DNA from: a virus
Direction: 5' to 3' (one strand)
IMG/VR virus record: IMGVR_UViG_3300030382_002006
Coordinates: 1-22,745 of that record
Length of the DNA: 22,745 nucleotides
This document shows positions 5,965 to 12,982 of the stretch, in pieces (within the stretch, counting starts at the first letter, position 1; each line of letters opens with the position of its first letter). The position numbers were made by a program, and so were the translations under genes. A model generated the notes under the pieces. It saw only the letters and a program-made list of their open reading frames with translations, made no database searches and was not told the DNA's origin.

Positions 5965-7083
5965 ATGGATAAGGAAAAGCCTCACTACTACGGAATACTA
6001 CCCGCCGAAGTAAGATACAACGAACATCTAACACCTCATGGAAAGATATTGTATTCAGAACTCACAGCCCTGTGTAATAAGGAGGGATATTGCTGGGCTA
6101 GTAATTCATACTTTGCTGACCTCTATAACACCAGACCTGAAACCGTATCAGTATGGATACGAGACCTAGTTAAAGAGGGGTTTATTAAAACACAATTAAC
6201 CAAAGTACAGACAGGCACAAGGAGGAAGATTTGGATTTTGGCACTTACGAAAAACCGTAAGTCCGCACTTACGAAAAATAACGAGCATAATACTACAAGC
6301 TCTTTTAATAAAGATACTAAAGTATCTTGTAGGGATAATTCATTATCCCCCTCCATAAGAAAATCATTTGGTTATAGATGCATAAAGATATGGAATGACC
6401 TCCCTTATACCAGAACACACACATCCGAAAGCATCATAGAGGAAGTTGAATCTTATATGAAACAATTAATCAATGGAACTTTCTTTAAAGGAAAAGAAAT
6501 CAACAAAGGGTACTTTAAGAGGAATAAAATATCTACTAAGGAACATAAATATAAATATACCAGAGCAGAACTCATGCAAGGTATAAGGAATGTGGCTTTA
6601 TATTCAAAGGAGGGATATACAAAGATTAGAACTAAAGACCTCCCTACCTTGATTTATAATCCAAGAACAGGCACAAGCGTTTTCCTATCTGTTATTAAAG
6701 AACCACCAATATCATTGATGGAAGGGAGGGACATACCAGACCAGACACCACACCTGACCAGAATATTCACAGCTAAAATGGATTACCCGAAAGATAAAAT
6801 ACCCTCCAATGATAAGGTAAGGTTGATAGAGGGAATAAAAACATTAGTAGCCTATCAAGATACAATCAACATCAGGACGGACAGAATGGAAAGACTGTTT
6901 GATACTCCAGACCTGTTATGCCAAACATATATTAAGTGGATGGAGGGACAGGATTGGATAGTGAACATAACGCTGGGGATGATTAAGTCAGACGGAAAAA
7001 TGTTTTACAGGTTTGTGAAGGAGATGGAGGAAGATTGTAATGGACTTAAGTTAGTTACGAAGGGACAGGCGAATGAGTGCTAA
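5965..7083 (+). CDS. Helix-turn-helix replication initiator-like protein
   Basis: The first ~90 of 372 residues form a winged helix-turn-helix of the type seen in phage and plasmid replication initiators: YYGILPAEVRYNEHLTPHGK, LYSELTALCNKEGYCWASNS, then YFADLYNTRPETVSVWIRDL and VKEGFI. A Lys/Asn/Ser-rich linker follows (residues ~93-130, with ALTKN twice) and then a larger C-terminal region of unknown fold. By position, between primase and the DnaB-type helicase, it probably binds the origin and recruits helicase, like lambda O or DnaD/DnaB-type loaders. I chose ATG 5965 because AGGAGGG lies six bases upstream; an earlier in-frame GTG at 5887 is inside the hairpin leader. The DNA of the linker carries a repeat cluster annotated separately. 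Its end overlaps the helicase gene by 11 bases. Confidence 0.72.
   Translation: MDKEKPHYYGILPAEVRYNEHLTPHGKILYSELTALCNKEGYCWASNSYFADLYNTRPETVSVWIRDLVKEGFIKTQLTKVQTGTRRKIWILALTKNRKSALTKNNEHNTTSSFNKDTKVSCRDNSLSPSIRKSFGYRCIKIWNDLPYTRTHTSESIIEEVESYMKQLINGTFFKGKEINKGYFKRNKISTKEHKYKYTRAELMQGIRNVALYSKEGYTKIRTKDLPTLIYNPRTGTSVFLSVIKEPPISLMEGRDIPDQTPHLTRIFTAKMDYPKDKIPSNDKVRLIEGIKTLVAYQDTINIRTDRMERLFDTPDLLCQTYIKWMEGQDWIVNITLGMIKSDGKMFYRFVKEMEEDCNGLKLVTKGQANEC
6241..6349 (+). other. Candidate replication origin: iterons and palindromes inside the initiator gene
   Basis: A 14-base direct repeat GCACTTACGAAAAA occurs at 6241-6254 and 6265-6278. Within this region CTTACG (6244), CGTAAG (6256) and CTTACG (6268) lie at exact 12-base spacing. 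Downstream are two perfect 8-bp inverted repeats with 2-base centres: AAGATACT-AA-AGTATCTT at 6311-6328 and GGGATAAT-TC-ATTATCCC at 6332-6349. CTACAAG 6293-6299 / CTTGTAG 6326-6332 encloses the first of these. All fall in the low-complexity linker region just after the DNA-binding domain, the same arrangement as the lambda origin in gene O. The origin role is inference. Confidence 0.55.
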
Positions 7084-8578
7084 GATAGAGAAGAACATAA
7101 TAACAGGTATGATTCTAAGCGGAAGGTTTCTTGAAGAGATTAAACCAATCTACCGTCCCCTCACTGTACCCTTTGCGAGAACGGTAGCAGATTGGTGCAT
7201 AGAATACTATGAAGAATACAAGAAGCCTCCCTTACACCACATACAGGACATATTCATAGCCAACAGGGACAAGATGTCCGAAGAAGAGGAAGACCTTACA
7301 GCAAGTTTCCTCTCCCACATATCCGATGAAATAGAAGAAAGCCCCACATTTAATGTGGAATACACACTGAATGCATCGGAAAAGTATTTCAGGACGATAG
7401 CCCTTAAGGAAGTCAGCAAGAAACTATCCACCTCCATCACTAAGGGAAATATAGATAAGGCGGAGAACATAGTCAAGGAGTTTGAAAGGGTAGCAAGACC
7501 ACAGACCAAAGGCATAAACCCATTCGATGAAGACGTAATACGGAAAGCCTTTGCTGATGATAGTGGGGATGCATTGTTTCAATTTCCTGGGGTGCTAGGA
7601 GGGATTGTCGGACATTTTGAAAGAGAGCATCTGGTATCGTTTGTAGGTGTATCCAGTATAGGAAAGTCATGGTGGCTTATGTGGATGGCATTGCTGGGAC
7701 TGTCGGAGGGATTCAGGGTTGTGTATGCAAGTCTGGAGATGTCAGAAAAACAGATGGTGAAACGTATACATCAATACCTTAATGCATGCCCGACAAAAGA
7801 ACTTGACGAACTACTACTCCCACTGTTCGACTGTGTAAAGAATCAAAGGAATACCTGCGAAAGGAAGGAGAGAGAATGTGATGTAGGCGTGTTTGATGAT
7901 AATGATGAGTTGCTTAAACCATCAACAGCTAGAAGGAGGGGATATAAAACATGTACAAATTGCAAGCAAGAGTATAAACAAGCAATATGGCACAAGAAGG
8001 TTAAGAGGGAAGTCCTGTCTGAAGAAATGGTATTGGCAAAGAATAGAATACTGTATGGAGGGTTATTAAGAAAGAACAGGTTTAGATTTATTAAGTATCC
8101 CTCCAAAGGAGCTACGGTGGCAGACCTGAAGACACATCTCCTTAATATGGAAAACTATGAGGGGTTTGTGCCTGATATTATAGTTACTGACATGGCAGAC
8201 AAGTTCTCCGCAGACAATACCAGACAGGACACAAGACACCAGATAGACGAGGTGTGGATGGCACATAAAGCAATGGCACAGGAAAGGAGGTGTTTGGTAG
8301 TGACGGCAAGCCAATCTAATACCATGAGGACACAGAAGGACATCAAGCAAGGAGATTGGGCTGAGTCTGTAGGTAAAATAAATGAGTCTGATATTTGCTT
8401 TGCCCTCAATCAGCAACCAGAAGAAAAACCAAAGGGGCTTATGCGTATTGGTGTACTGAAACAAAGAGACGATGACTTCGACCTGAACGCTGAGGTGAAC
8501 GTATTAATGTCCTATAAGATAGGTAGACCATACCTAGATTCTAAACTGAAAGAAAGGAGGGAGAAAAAAGAAAAATAA
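7073..8578 (+). CDS. Replicative DNA helicase, DnaB-type
   Basis: This 501-residue protein resembles DnaB. An N-terminal helical domain (~1-160) is followed by a RecA-type ATPase: Walker A FVGVSSIGKSWW near residue 195, VVYASLEMSEKQ (motif with catalytic Glu), Walker B PDIIVTDMADK, VTASQSN, and a C-terminal strand region. It should form a hexamer that unwinds the fork 5'-3' with the upstream primase. An unusual insertion in the ATPase core at about residues 253-297 holds DCVKNQRNTCERKEREC and later CTNC, suggesting a zinc-binding subdomain seen in some phage helicases. The start (ATG 7073) overlaps the initiator stop by 11 bases. The stop TAA abuts repeat copy B, whose identity to copy C includes the last two codons. 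Confidence 0.85.
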   Translation: MSAKIEKNIITGMILSGRFLEEIKPIYRPLTVPFARTVADWCIEYYEEYKKPPLHHIQDIFIANRDKMSEEEEDLTASFLSHISDEIEESPTFNVEYTLNASEKYFRTIALKEVSKKLSTSITKGNIDKAENIVKEFERVARPQTKGINPFDEDVIRKAFADDSGDALFQFPGVLGGIVGHFEREHLVSFVGVSSIGKSWWLMWMALLGLSEGFRVVYASLEMSEKQMVKRIHQYLNACPTKELDELLLPLFDCVKNQRNTCERKERECDVGVFDDNDELLKPSTARRRGYKTCTNCKQEYKQAIWHKKVKREVLSEEMVLAKNRILYGGLLRKNRFRFIKYPSKGATVADLKTHLLNMENYEGFVPDIIVTDMADKFSADNTRQDTRHQIDEVWMAHKAMAQERRCLVVTASQSNTMRTQKDIKQGDWAESVGKINESDICFALNQQPEEKPKGLMRIGVLKQRDDDFDLNAEVNVLMSYKIGRPYLDSKLKERREKKEK

Positions 8579-8619
8579 TTATTTCCAAAATTTCGTGATT
8601 ATGTACATACTATAGTAGA
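8579..8619 (+). promoter_or_regulatory. Promoter-like repeat element, copy B
   Basis: The 36-bp unit at 8579-8614 is identical to copy C at 18068-18103; the identity extends upstream through the stop codon to 8569 (46 bp in all). It contains TTATTTCCAAAATTTCGTG, ATTATGTACA and TACTATAG. It begins directly after the helicase stop and lies about 40 bases before the next start. Confidence 0.7.
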
Positions 8620-8636
8620 GCCTTATATTTTTAATC

Positions 8637-8653
8637 CTTAACCAAAGGAGGAA
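8637..8653 (+). promoter_or_regulatory. Leader/RBS box CTTAACCAAAGGAGG, copy 3
   Basis: This is an exact copy of the box at 181, four bases before ATG 8657. The upstream stretch CCTTATATTTTTAATC is similar to the one before copy 4 (ACTTTATATTCAAAC). Confidence 0.6.
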
Positions 8654-8656
8654 CAA

Positions 8657-8953
8657 ATGAAAGTGAAAAGAGTAAACTATGGGCTTAATGGTTTTGACAA
8701 TTTTAAAGTAGAGAAAGGATTTCCTGTACCTGATATTCGCAGGGGTAGTAAGATTGAATATCAAAAACTTTTCAACAGGATGGAGGTGGGAGATTCAATA
8801 TATGTTCCCACAACTAAAATGGCAATCAGGATACAAGCCGCATTTAAGACTTTTGGAGCTAAGTGTGCTTGTAGAAAAACACCAGATGGAGGCGCAAGGT
8901 TGTGGGTAGTAGAGACAAATGTAGAACAGGAAGGAGTATGCTTAACTGTATAA
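8657..8953 (+). CDS. Small conserved phage protein of unknown function
   Basis: This 98-residue protein starts behind an ideal AAAGGAGG. It has the pattern FKVEKGFPVPDIRRGSKIEY, then LFNRMEVGDSIYVPTTKMA, then RIQAAFKTFGAKCACRKTPD and a C-terminal GARLWVVETN. Short proteins with this G-x-P-x-P...M-x-x-G-D-S...R-x-W layout are common in phages and appear in several DUF families; the function is not known. The all-beta-looking second half suggests a compact DNA- or protein-binding domain. It is the first gene after repeat copy B, so it may be transcribed independently of the helicase. Confidence 0.68.
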   Translation: MKVKRVNYGLNGFDNFKVEKGFPVPDIRRGSKIEYQKLFNRMEVGDSIYVPTTKMAIRIQAAFKTFGAKCACRKTPDGGARLWVVETNVEQEGVCLTV

Positions 8954-8985
8954 TTGCAAGGTGTTAACTAACTTTATATTCAAAC

Positions 8986-9003
8986 CTTAACCAAAGGAGG
9001 AAA
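8986..9003 (+). promoter_or_regulatory. Leader/RBS box CTTAACCAAAGGAGG, copy 4
   Basis: This is the fourth copy of the box, five bases before ATG 9006. It follows TAACTTTATATT (8969-8980), which resembles the elements at 475 and 788, so both short motifs occur together here. Confidence 0.6.
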
Positions 9004-9005
9004 CA

Positions 9006-9557
9006 ATGACAAAGGATGAATCAGCATTGAAACCAAAAGACGTTGAGTATGCTGTGGACGAAATGAACAAGGTCTTATTGGAGGGATGTGAAGATACGAT
9101 AGGCAAGGATGACTTCAAGACCATGATAGAGGAACTGAAGGAAGCAGGGGAAGAGATTGACAAGGATGATGTGTTCACAGCAAGGACAGCAAAGGTATTA
9201 AACGTATTGGGATTTACTAAATTTAATGTCAAGAAAGAGAAAGGAGAAAGAATGACAAAGAAGAAAGGTAAAAATGGTAGGGTCAAGGAGACGAACTCCA
9301 AGAAGGAAGAAAAGAAACCAGCTAAGAAGAAAGTCAAGAGAGAGAAAGGCAAGACCAGAGTACAGGCTATGCATGAAGTCCTGAAGAAGTGTAAGAAGGG
9401 CAAGGCATACGATGACATCGTAGACGAAGTAGACGAAGTGCTAGGAGGGTCTTGTACCAAACCAAGTATCGCAGGGTCATTGAGGTTTACCCTGTCAGTC
9501 CTGATGGAGTTCAACATCGTAGAACACAAGAACCAGAAGTATTATTACATAGGATGA
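9006..9557 (+). CDS. Lysine-rich two-domain protein of unknown function
   Basis: In this 183-residue protein, residues 1-~78 form an acidic helical domain (MNKVLLEGCEDTIGKDDFKT ... VFTARTAKVLNVLGF). Residues ~79-120 are a Lys-rich linker, and the last ~60 residues (TRVQAMHEVLKKCKKGKAYD, then DIVDEVDEVLGGSCTKPSIA) look like a winged-helix domain ending in a beta hairpin (VEHKNQKYYYIG). This suggests a nucleic-acid-binding protein. It begins behind leader box copy 4 and overlaps the Mom-like gene by ATGA, so it heads the DNA-modification operon and may help or regulate it. No family was recognised. Confidence 0.6.
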   Translation: MTKDESALKPKDVEYAVDEMNKVLLEGCEDTIGKDDFKTMIEELKEAGEEIDKDDVFTARTAKVLNVLGFTKFNVKKEKGERMTKKKGKNGRVKETNSKKEEKKPAKKKVKREKGKTRVQAMHEVLKKCKKGKAYDDIVDEVDEVLGGSCTKPSIAGSLRFTLSVLMEFNIVEHKNQKYYYIG

Positions 9558-10276
9558 AAAGCCTAATCTACAAAGAGGGTTTGCTGGTCAGGGAGCCGAT
9601 TGGAATAACCAACGGTTCTCTGACCCTTACTAAGTGTACCTTAGACCATGCGAGGAAAGGAGTAGTCAAACACCACTACTCCAGAAAGGTATCACGAAAC
9701 AGTTTTCTATCCTTTGCTGTCAACAAGACAGAGGGATTTATTCAGTTAGGCTATGGCATGAATCCAACCAAAAAGAGTACCATATCAAAATTGATTACGT
9801 TAGACAACCACTGTGAGTTCGACAGGATGTGGCTATCAGATGCCCTCCCTAAGTTCAGTGAAAGTCAGGTAATCTCCCTTCTACTAAGTTATATCAAACA
9901 AGTACATCCAAACATTCAATTCATAATAACGTATGCTGATGAGGCAATGGGCAACACTGGTATCATCTATCAGGCTACCAATGCTCTTTCTCTGGGAAAA
10001 CATAAAACACATTTTTATATTCTCCCAAATGGAGAGCGTACCCATGCTGTATCTCTATGGCATAAGTACAAGACCAGTAGCAAGGAGTTCTTAAAAGAAA
10101 AAGGTATCAAGGCGGAGGTGACATGGCAACATAGATACCTGTATATTTTAAACAAAGGAATGCGGAAGAAGTATCAAGAGGAGATACGTCATCTACCAGA
10201 TGAAAGGGAGGGTTCGATTCCCTCCTTCCGCTCCAAAAATTCTGGTGGCAGACGACCCAGAAGGAGGACAAAATGA
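9554..10276 (+). CDS. Mom-like DNA modification protein (GNAT-type)
   Basis: This 240-residue protein resembles phage Mu Mom and its relatives, which acetamidate (carbamoylmethylate) adenine N6 and protect phage DNA from restriction. Matching features are ARKGVVKHHYSRKVS near the N-terminus, the segment SKLITLDNHCEFDRMWLSDA, the diagnostic stretch YADEAMGNTGIIYQATNAL near residue 126, and QHRYLYIL near the end. The start ATG 9554 overlaps the previous stop. Mom relatives I recall end soon after the HRY-x-Y motif; here the tail (residues ~203-240, Arg/Ser/Gly-rich) is instead encoded by a tRNA-like sequence and a short inverted repeat. The stop overlaps the glycosyltransferase start. Modification chemistry and target are inferred from the family only. 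Confidence 0.75.
   Translation: MKSLIYKEGLLVREPIGITNGSLTLTKCTLDHARKGVVKHHYSRKVSRNSFLSFAVNKTEGFIQLGYGMNPTKKSTISKLITLDNHCEFDRMWLSDALPKFSESQVISLLLSYIKQVHPNIQFIITYADEAMGNTGIIYQATNALSLGKHKTHFYILPNGERTHAVSLWHKYKTSSKEFLKEKGIKAEVTWQHRYLYILNKGMRKKYQEEIRHLPDEREGSIPSFRSKNSGGRRPRRRTK
10162..10235 (+). tRNA. tRNA-Gly-like gene (anticodon ACC), overlapping the Mom-like gene
   Basis: A 74-base cloverleaf can be drawn. The acceptor stem GCGGAAG (10162-10168) pairs perfectly with CTTCCGC (10225-10231), followed by discriminator T and encoded CCA. The D stem is GTAT/ATAC (10171-10174, 10184-10187). The anticodon stem TCAT/ATGA has only four pairs and loop CTACCAG, giving anticodon ACC. The T arm GAGGG-TTCGATT-CCCTC (10208-10224) is perfect. 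G1-C72, C2-G71, G3-C70, U73 and C35-C36 are glycine identity elements. Weak points are A instead of U at position 8, no A14, and a short variable region, so it may be degenerate or a tRNA mimic. It is read in frame as the end of the Mom-like protein. Confidence 0.6.
10240..10262 (+). repeat. Short inverted repeat next to the glycosyltransferase RBS
   Basis: TTCTGG (10240-10245) and CCAGAA (10257-10262) can form a 6-bp hairpin with an 11-base loop. It starts four bases after the tRNA CCA end and its 3' arm shares AA with the Shine-Dalgarno AAGGAGG. It could mark tRNA 3' processing or modulate translation, but it is short and may be chance. Confidence 0.35.
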
Positions 10277-11262
10277 ATATATTAGCATTCTCTCCAAGCA
10301 CTAGGAAAGTATGGATAGACAGGAGGGCTATCAACCCAGCCTATCAGCTTATGGCATACCTAGTAGCTAGGCTGTCATGGGAATATAACATATATACAAT
10401 AGATAAGTCCTTCTCCCCTGTGTACAGCATGAAGAGATACACAGGGCAAAAGATAGATGCTGTTATCTCCATAGGAGCTATTTATAACCTGTCGGACACT
10501 ACGAAGAAACTCTCCTTTGACCCGAACTACAGCAGACATAAAAGAATATTTGAAATAGCAGAGATAACTAAGGAAGTGTTTGACAAGTACAACCCTCCAC
10601 ATATAAACATGTGTGTGGATGTTAACAAATGGTCACAGGAACTAACGGAGATGTTTGGCAAGGAGCCTGATGCATACATTACAGAACAGGAGATGGGATG
10701 GCAGACTTACCTCTATCACTATTGCCATGCTATTTATAAGAATCAAAAACAATTCCACCGCAAGGAGGACAGATTCTTTTATGCTGGTGGAGCAAAGAAC
10801 AGGACAGAGGATTTTCTAAGGCTTACCAAAGACATAGACATGACAAAGCTTATAGCTGGTGGAGGATGGAACGACATCTTATCAAAGGAAGATAACTACT
10901 GGTTACTGGGCTATATAAAGTTTCCTGAATGCCTCCAAATATGTATTGATTCAAAGTATAGTGTAGTGTTCCAGACGAAGGAGGGTAATGAACAAAACTG
11001 GATAACAGGTAAGTTGTTTATGAACATAGGCACAGAGGTAATAGGATTCATTGACAAAGACTATGACAGGGAGGGTATATATGTCCCTAAAGACTCTATT
11101 CTGCGTGTCAGTAATGGAGAAGAAATCAATGACAAAGTGTATACCCTCCCTTATTCTAAACTAATAAAGGAACAGCAGAAGATTGTTAAACCTAAATGGT
11201 CATATGTGGAGGGAACATATGTCCGACCTTTTATACGGAAAGTGAGGAAACTTTTAAAATGA
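10273..11262 (+). CDS. Putative GT-B glycosyltransferase resembling T4 beta-glucosyltransferase
   Basis: This 329-residue protein has a two-lobed layout like T4 beta-glucosyltransferase. The N-terminal lobe begins MNILAFSPSTRKVWID. The second lobe begins RFFYAGGAKNRTEDFLRLTK (~165), comparable to the T4 GGSFRSGQRES region, and later has QNWITGKLFMNIGTEVIGFI then DKDYD (~240), comparable to the T4 NFITLRVWETM...LIDEEFD region. The sugar-nucleotide-contacting Arg and Glu of that T4 segment appear as Lys and Met, so the donor may differ. The similarity is from memory and unverified. It sits between the Mom-like and sulfotransferase genes, with ATGA overlaps on both sides. This suggests it glycosylates a modified base or, alternatively, a surface polysaccharide. 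No membrane segment is present. Confidence 0.55.
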   Translation: MNILAFSPSTRKVWIDRRAINPAYQLMAYLVARLSWEYNIYTIDKSFSPVYSMKRYTGQKIDAVISIGAIYNLSDTTKKLSFDPNYSRHKRIFEIAEITKEVFDKYNPPHINMCVDVNKWSQELTEMFGKEPDAYITEQEMGWQTYLYHYCHAIYKNQKQFHRKEDRFFYAGGAKNRTEDFLRLTKDIDMTKLIAGGGWNDILSKEDNYWLLGYIKFPECLQICIDSKYSVVFQTKEGNEQNWITGKLFMNIGTEVIGFIDKDYDREGIYVPKDSILRVSNGEEINDKVYTLPYSKLIKEQQKIVKPKWSYVEGTYVRPFIRKVRKLLK

Positions 11263-12038
11263 AACCAGACTTTATTATTGCAGGGGCAGCGAGGGCTGGC
11301 ACTACATCCCTTGCGGATTGCCTAACACAACACACTAGGATATACATGCCTACTCCATTCATACCAGAGCCGAAGGTCTTTACAGACCCGACCCTACCTG
11401 ACGAAGACTACCTCCAAGCCTATGATGAATTATTCAAACCATTCTGTATCGGAGGACATAGACCTAATAAACAAACCAAATTTTTCCTCCTTTACGGTGA
11501 AAAGACAGTTAACTACCTAGAGGTGGAGGGGGTGGCAGAGACCATTGGGAGGGTATTACCTGATATTAAAATAATCTTTTGCCTACGAAACCCTGTAGAT
11601 AGGGCATATTCCAACTGGTGTTGGAGTTGGATGAATGGATACGAAACAAAACAATTTGCAGAAGCTATAAGTCTGGAGTTATGTAGTGATAGATGGAGGA
11701 AAATTCCTCATGGGTTAAGAACATCACCTTTTAATTATGTACACAGGGGGAGATATTTTGATTTATTAGTTCCATTTTCTAGGGCGTTCAAGAGGGGTTC
11801 TGTAATAATATATATCTTTGAAGAAATCATAAAGAACGTACAAGGCACAGTAGATAATTTCTGTGACCATTTTAACATAGAATATACTCCTATTACCGTA
11901 AGAATGAAGAATGAAAGGGCGGAGGGATTCCCTCCAATGGATGAGGGAATAAAAGCCTTATTAAAAGCATACTACAGCCATACAGTAGAAGACCTGAAAC
12001 AATGCTACGGATTAAACCTTGATGTCTGGGAGATATAA
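11259..12038 (+). CDS. PAPS-dependent sulfotransferase
   Basis: This 259-residue protein has both PAPS-binding motifs of the cytosolic/heparan-type sulfotransferase fold: the 5'-phosphosulfate loop IIAGAARAGTTSLAD at residues 6-20, and the 3'-phosphate site CLRNPVDRAYSNWCW from about residue 108. NYVHRGRYFDLLVPFSRAF and the following strand VIIYIFEEI are also typical. It should transfer sulfate from PAPS to a hydroxyl, commonly on a carbohydrate. No signal peptide or membrane helix is seen, so it acts in the cytoplasm. The start ATG 11259 overlaps the glycosyltransferase stop by four bases. Placement directly after a glycosyltransferase suggests that it sulfates the sugar that enzyme adds. 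Whether that sugar is on DNA or on a surface glycan cannot be told. Confidence 0.8.
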   Translation: MKPDFIIAGAARAGTTSLADCLTQHTRIYMPTPFIPEPKVFTDPTLPDEDYLQAYDELFKPFCIGGHRPNKQTKFFLLYGEKTVNYLEVEGVAETIGRVLPDIKIIFCLRNPVDRAYSNWCWSWMNGYETKQFAEAISLELCSDRWRKIPHGLRTSPFNYVHRGRYFDLLVPFSRAFKRGSVIIYIFEEIIKNVQGTVDNFCDHFNIEYTPITVRMKNERAEGFPPMDEGIKALLKAYYSHTVEDLKQCYGLNLDVWEI

Positions 12039-12958
12039 TGACCTTATCCTTAAAAAAGAGAACAACAAAACGACTTTTTAATGAAGTCCCTTTGACTAAA
12101 AACCAGATTAGGGAAAAATATACTATGTCTCCATTCAGTGTGCTAGATGCAAGAAAGGGTGTATGGCAAAAGAGGAAGAAACTGTGGATATCTTTAGGAA
12201 TTGAATCTGAGCTAGGGAGGGAAAACGTAAAGTTATGGGCAAAAGACAGTGGAACTAAGGAAGTTTCACAAAAGATAAGGATGGTTGGTGAGGTTTCGAT
12301 ATTTGACCCTGTACTGTGTGAATTAATGTATAGCTGGTTTTGCCCAAAGGGAGGAAGCATCTTAGACCCTTTTGCTGGGGGAAGTGTCAGAGGGATAGTA
12401 GCAGGCTATTTAAATTATCAATATACAGGCATTGATTTAAGTAAGTCACAAATAAAAGCCAACAGGGTGCAAGGGAAGGAGATACTAGAAACAGACAGTA
12501 AAGTTAAATGGATAACAGGGGATAGTGCCAACATGAAAAAACTAACAGGAAAAAAACACGATTTTATTTTCAGTTGTCCTCCATACTATAACCTAGAGAT
12601 ATATCAAAACAGCCCAAAAGATTTAAGCAATGCAAAAACCTATAAAGAATTTTTAAACCATTATTATAAAATAATAAAAGAGGGGGTCTCCCTTTTGAAA
12701 AACAATAGGTTTGCTTGTTTCGTAGTTTCTAATATAAGAGACAAAAAAGGATTTTACCATAACTTAGTAGGGGATACTATAAGAGGGTTTGATAAGGAGG
12801 GGGCTTTGTTCTATAATGATTGTGTCTTAGTCACACATATAGGGAGTTTGTCTCTCAGAATAGAAGGTCAATTTTCAAAAAACAGGAAGATAGGAAAAAC
12901 ACATCAAAACGTATTGATATTTTATAAGGGAGATATAACACAAATTCCTAGTTTTTAA
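12038..12958 (+). CDS. DNA methyltransferase (amino-methyltransferase, N6-adenine or N4-cytosine type)
   Basis: This 306-residue protein has the SAM-binding motif I ILDPFAGGSVRG near residue 108, a following acidic strand end YTGIDLSKSQ, and catalytic motif IV FSCPPYYNLEIY with S179-C-P-P-Y. That order (motif I before IV) and the S/D-PP-Y core are typical of DNA N6-adenine/N4-cytosine methyltransferases. The N-terminal ~90 basic residues could recognise DNA. The start ATG 12038 shares a base with the sulfotransferase stop. No restriction endonuclease is encoded nearby, so it is an orphan enzyme that probably protects phage DNA. The target sequence is unknown; the absence of GATC and CCGG here makes those unlikely to be its main sites within this window. 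Confidence 0.82.
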   Translation: MTLSLKKRTTKRLFNEVPLTKNQIREKYTMSPFSVLDARKGVWQKRKKLWISLGIESELGRENVKLWAKDSGTKEVSQKIRMVGEVSIFDPVLCELMYSWFCPKGGSILDPFAGGSVRGIVAGYLNYQYTGIDLSKSQIKANRVQGKEILETDSKVKWITGDSANMKKLTGKKHDFIFSCPPYYNLEIYQNSPKDLSNAKTYKEFLNHYYKIIKEGVSLLKNNRFACFVVSNIRDKKGFYHNLVGDTIRGFDKEGALFYNDCVLVTHIGSLSLRIEGQFSKNRKIGKTHQNVLIFYKGDITQIPSF

Positions 12959-12982
12959 AACCATTTTAGGATAGGAGGGAAT

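Noticed and set aside
8987-9529. Long minus-strand open frame of 180 codons
   Set aside because: It is the antisense of the Lys-rich gene at 9006, Phe/Ser-rich by composition, without a ribosome binding site.
10162-10262. tRNA plus inverted repeat as a prophage attachment site
   Set aside because: No integrase or second copy of the tRNA end is in the window, and the element is inside a phage gene; the small HTH protein at 19864 alone does not support lysogeny.
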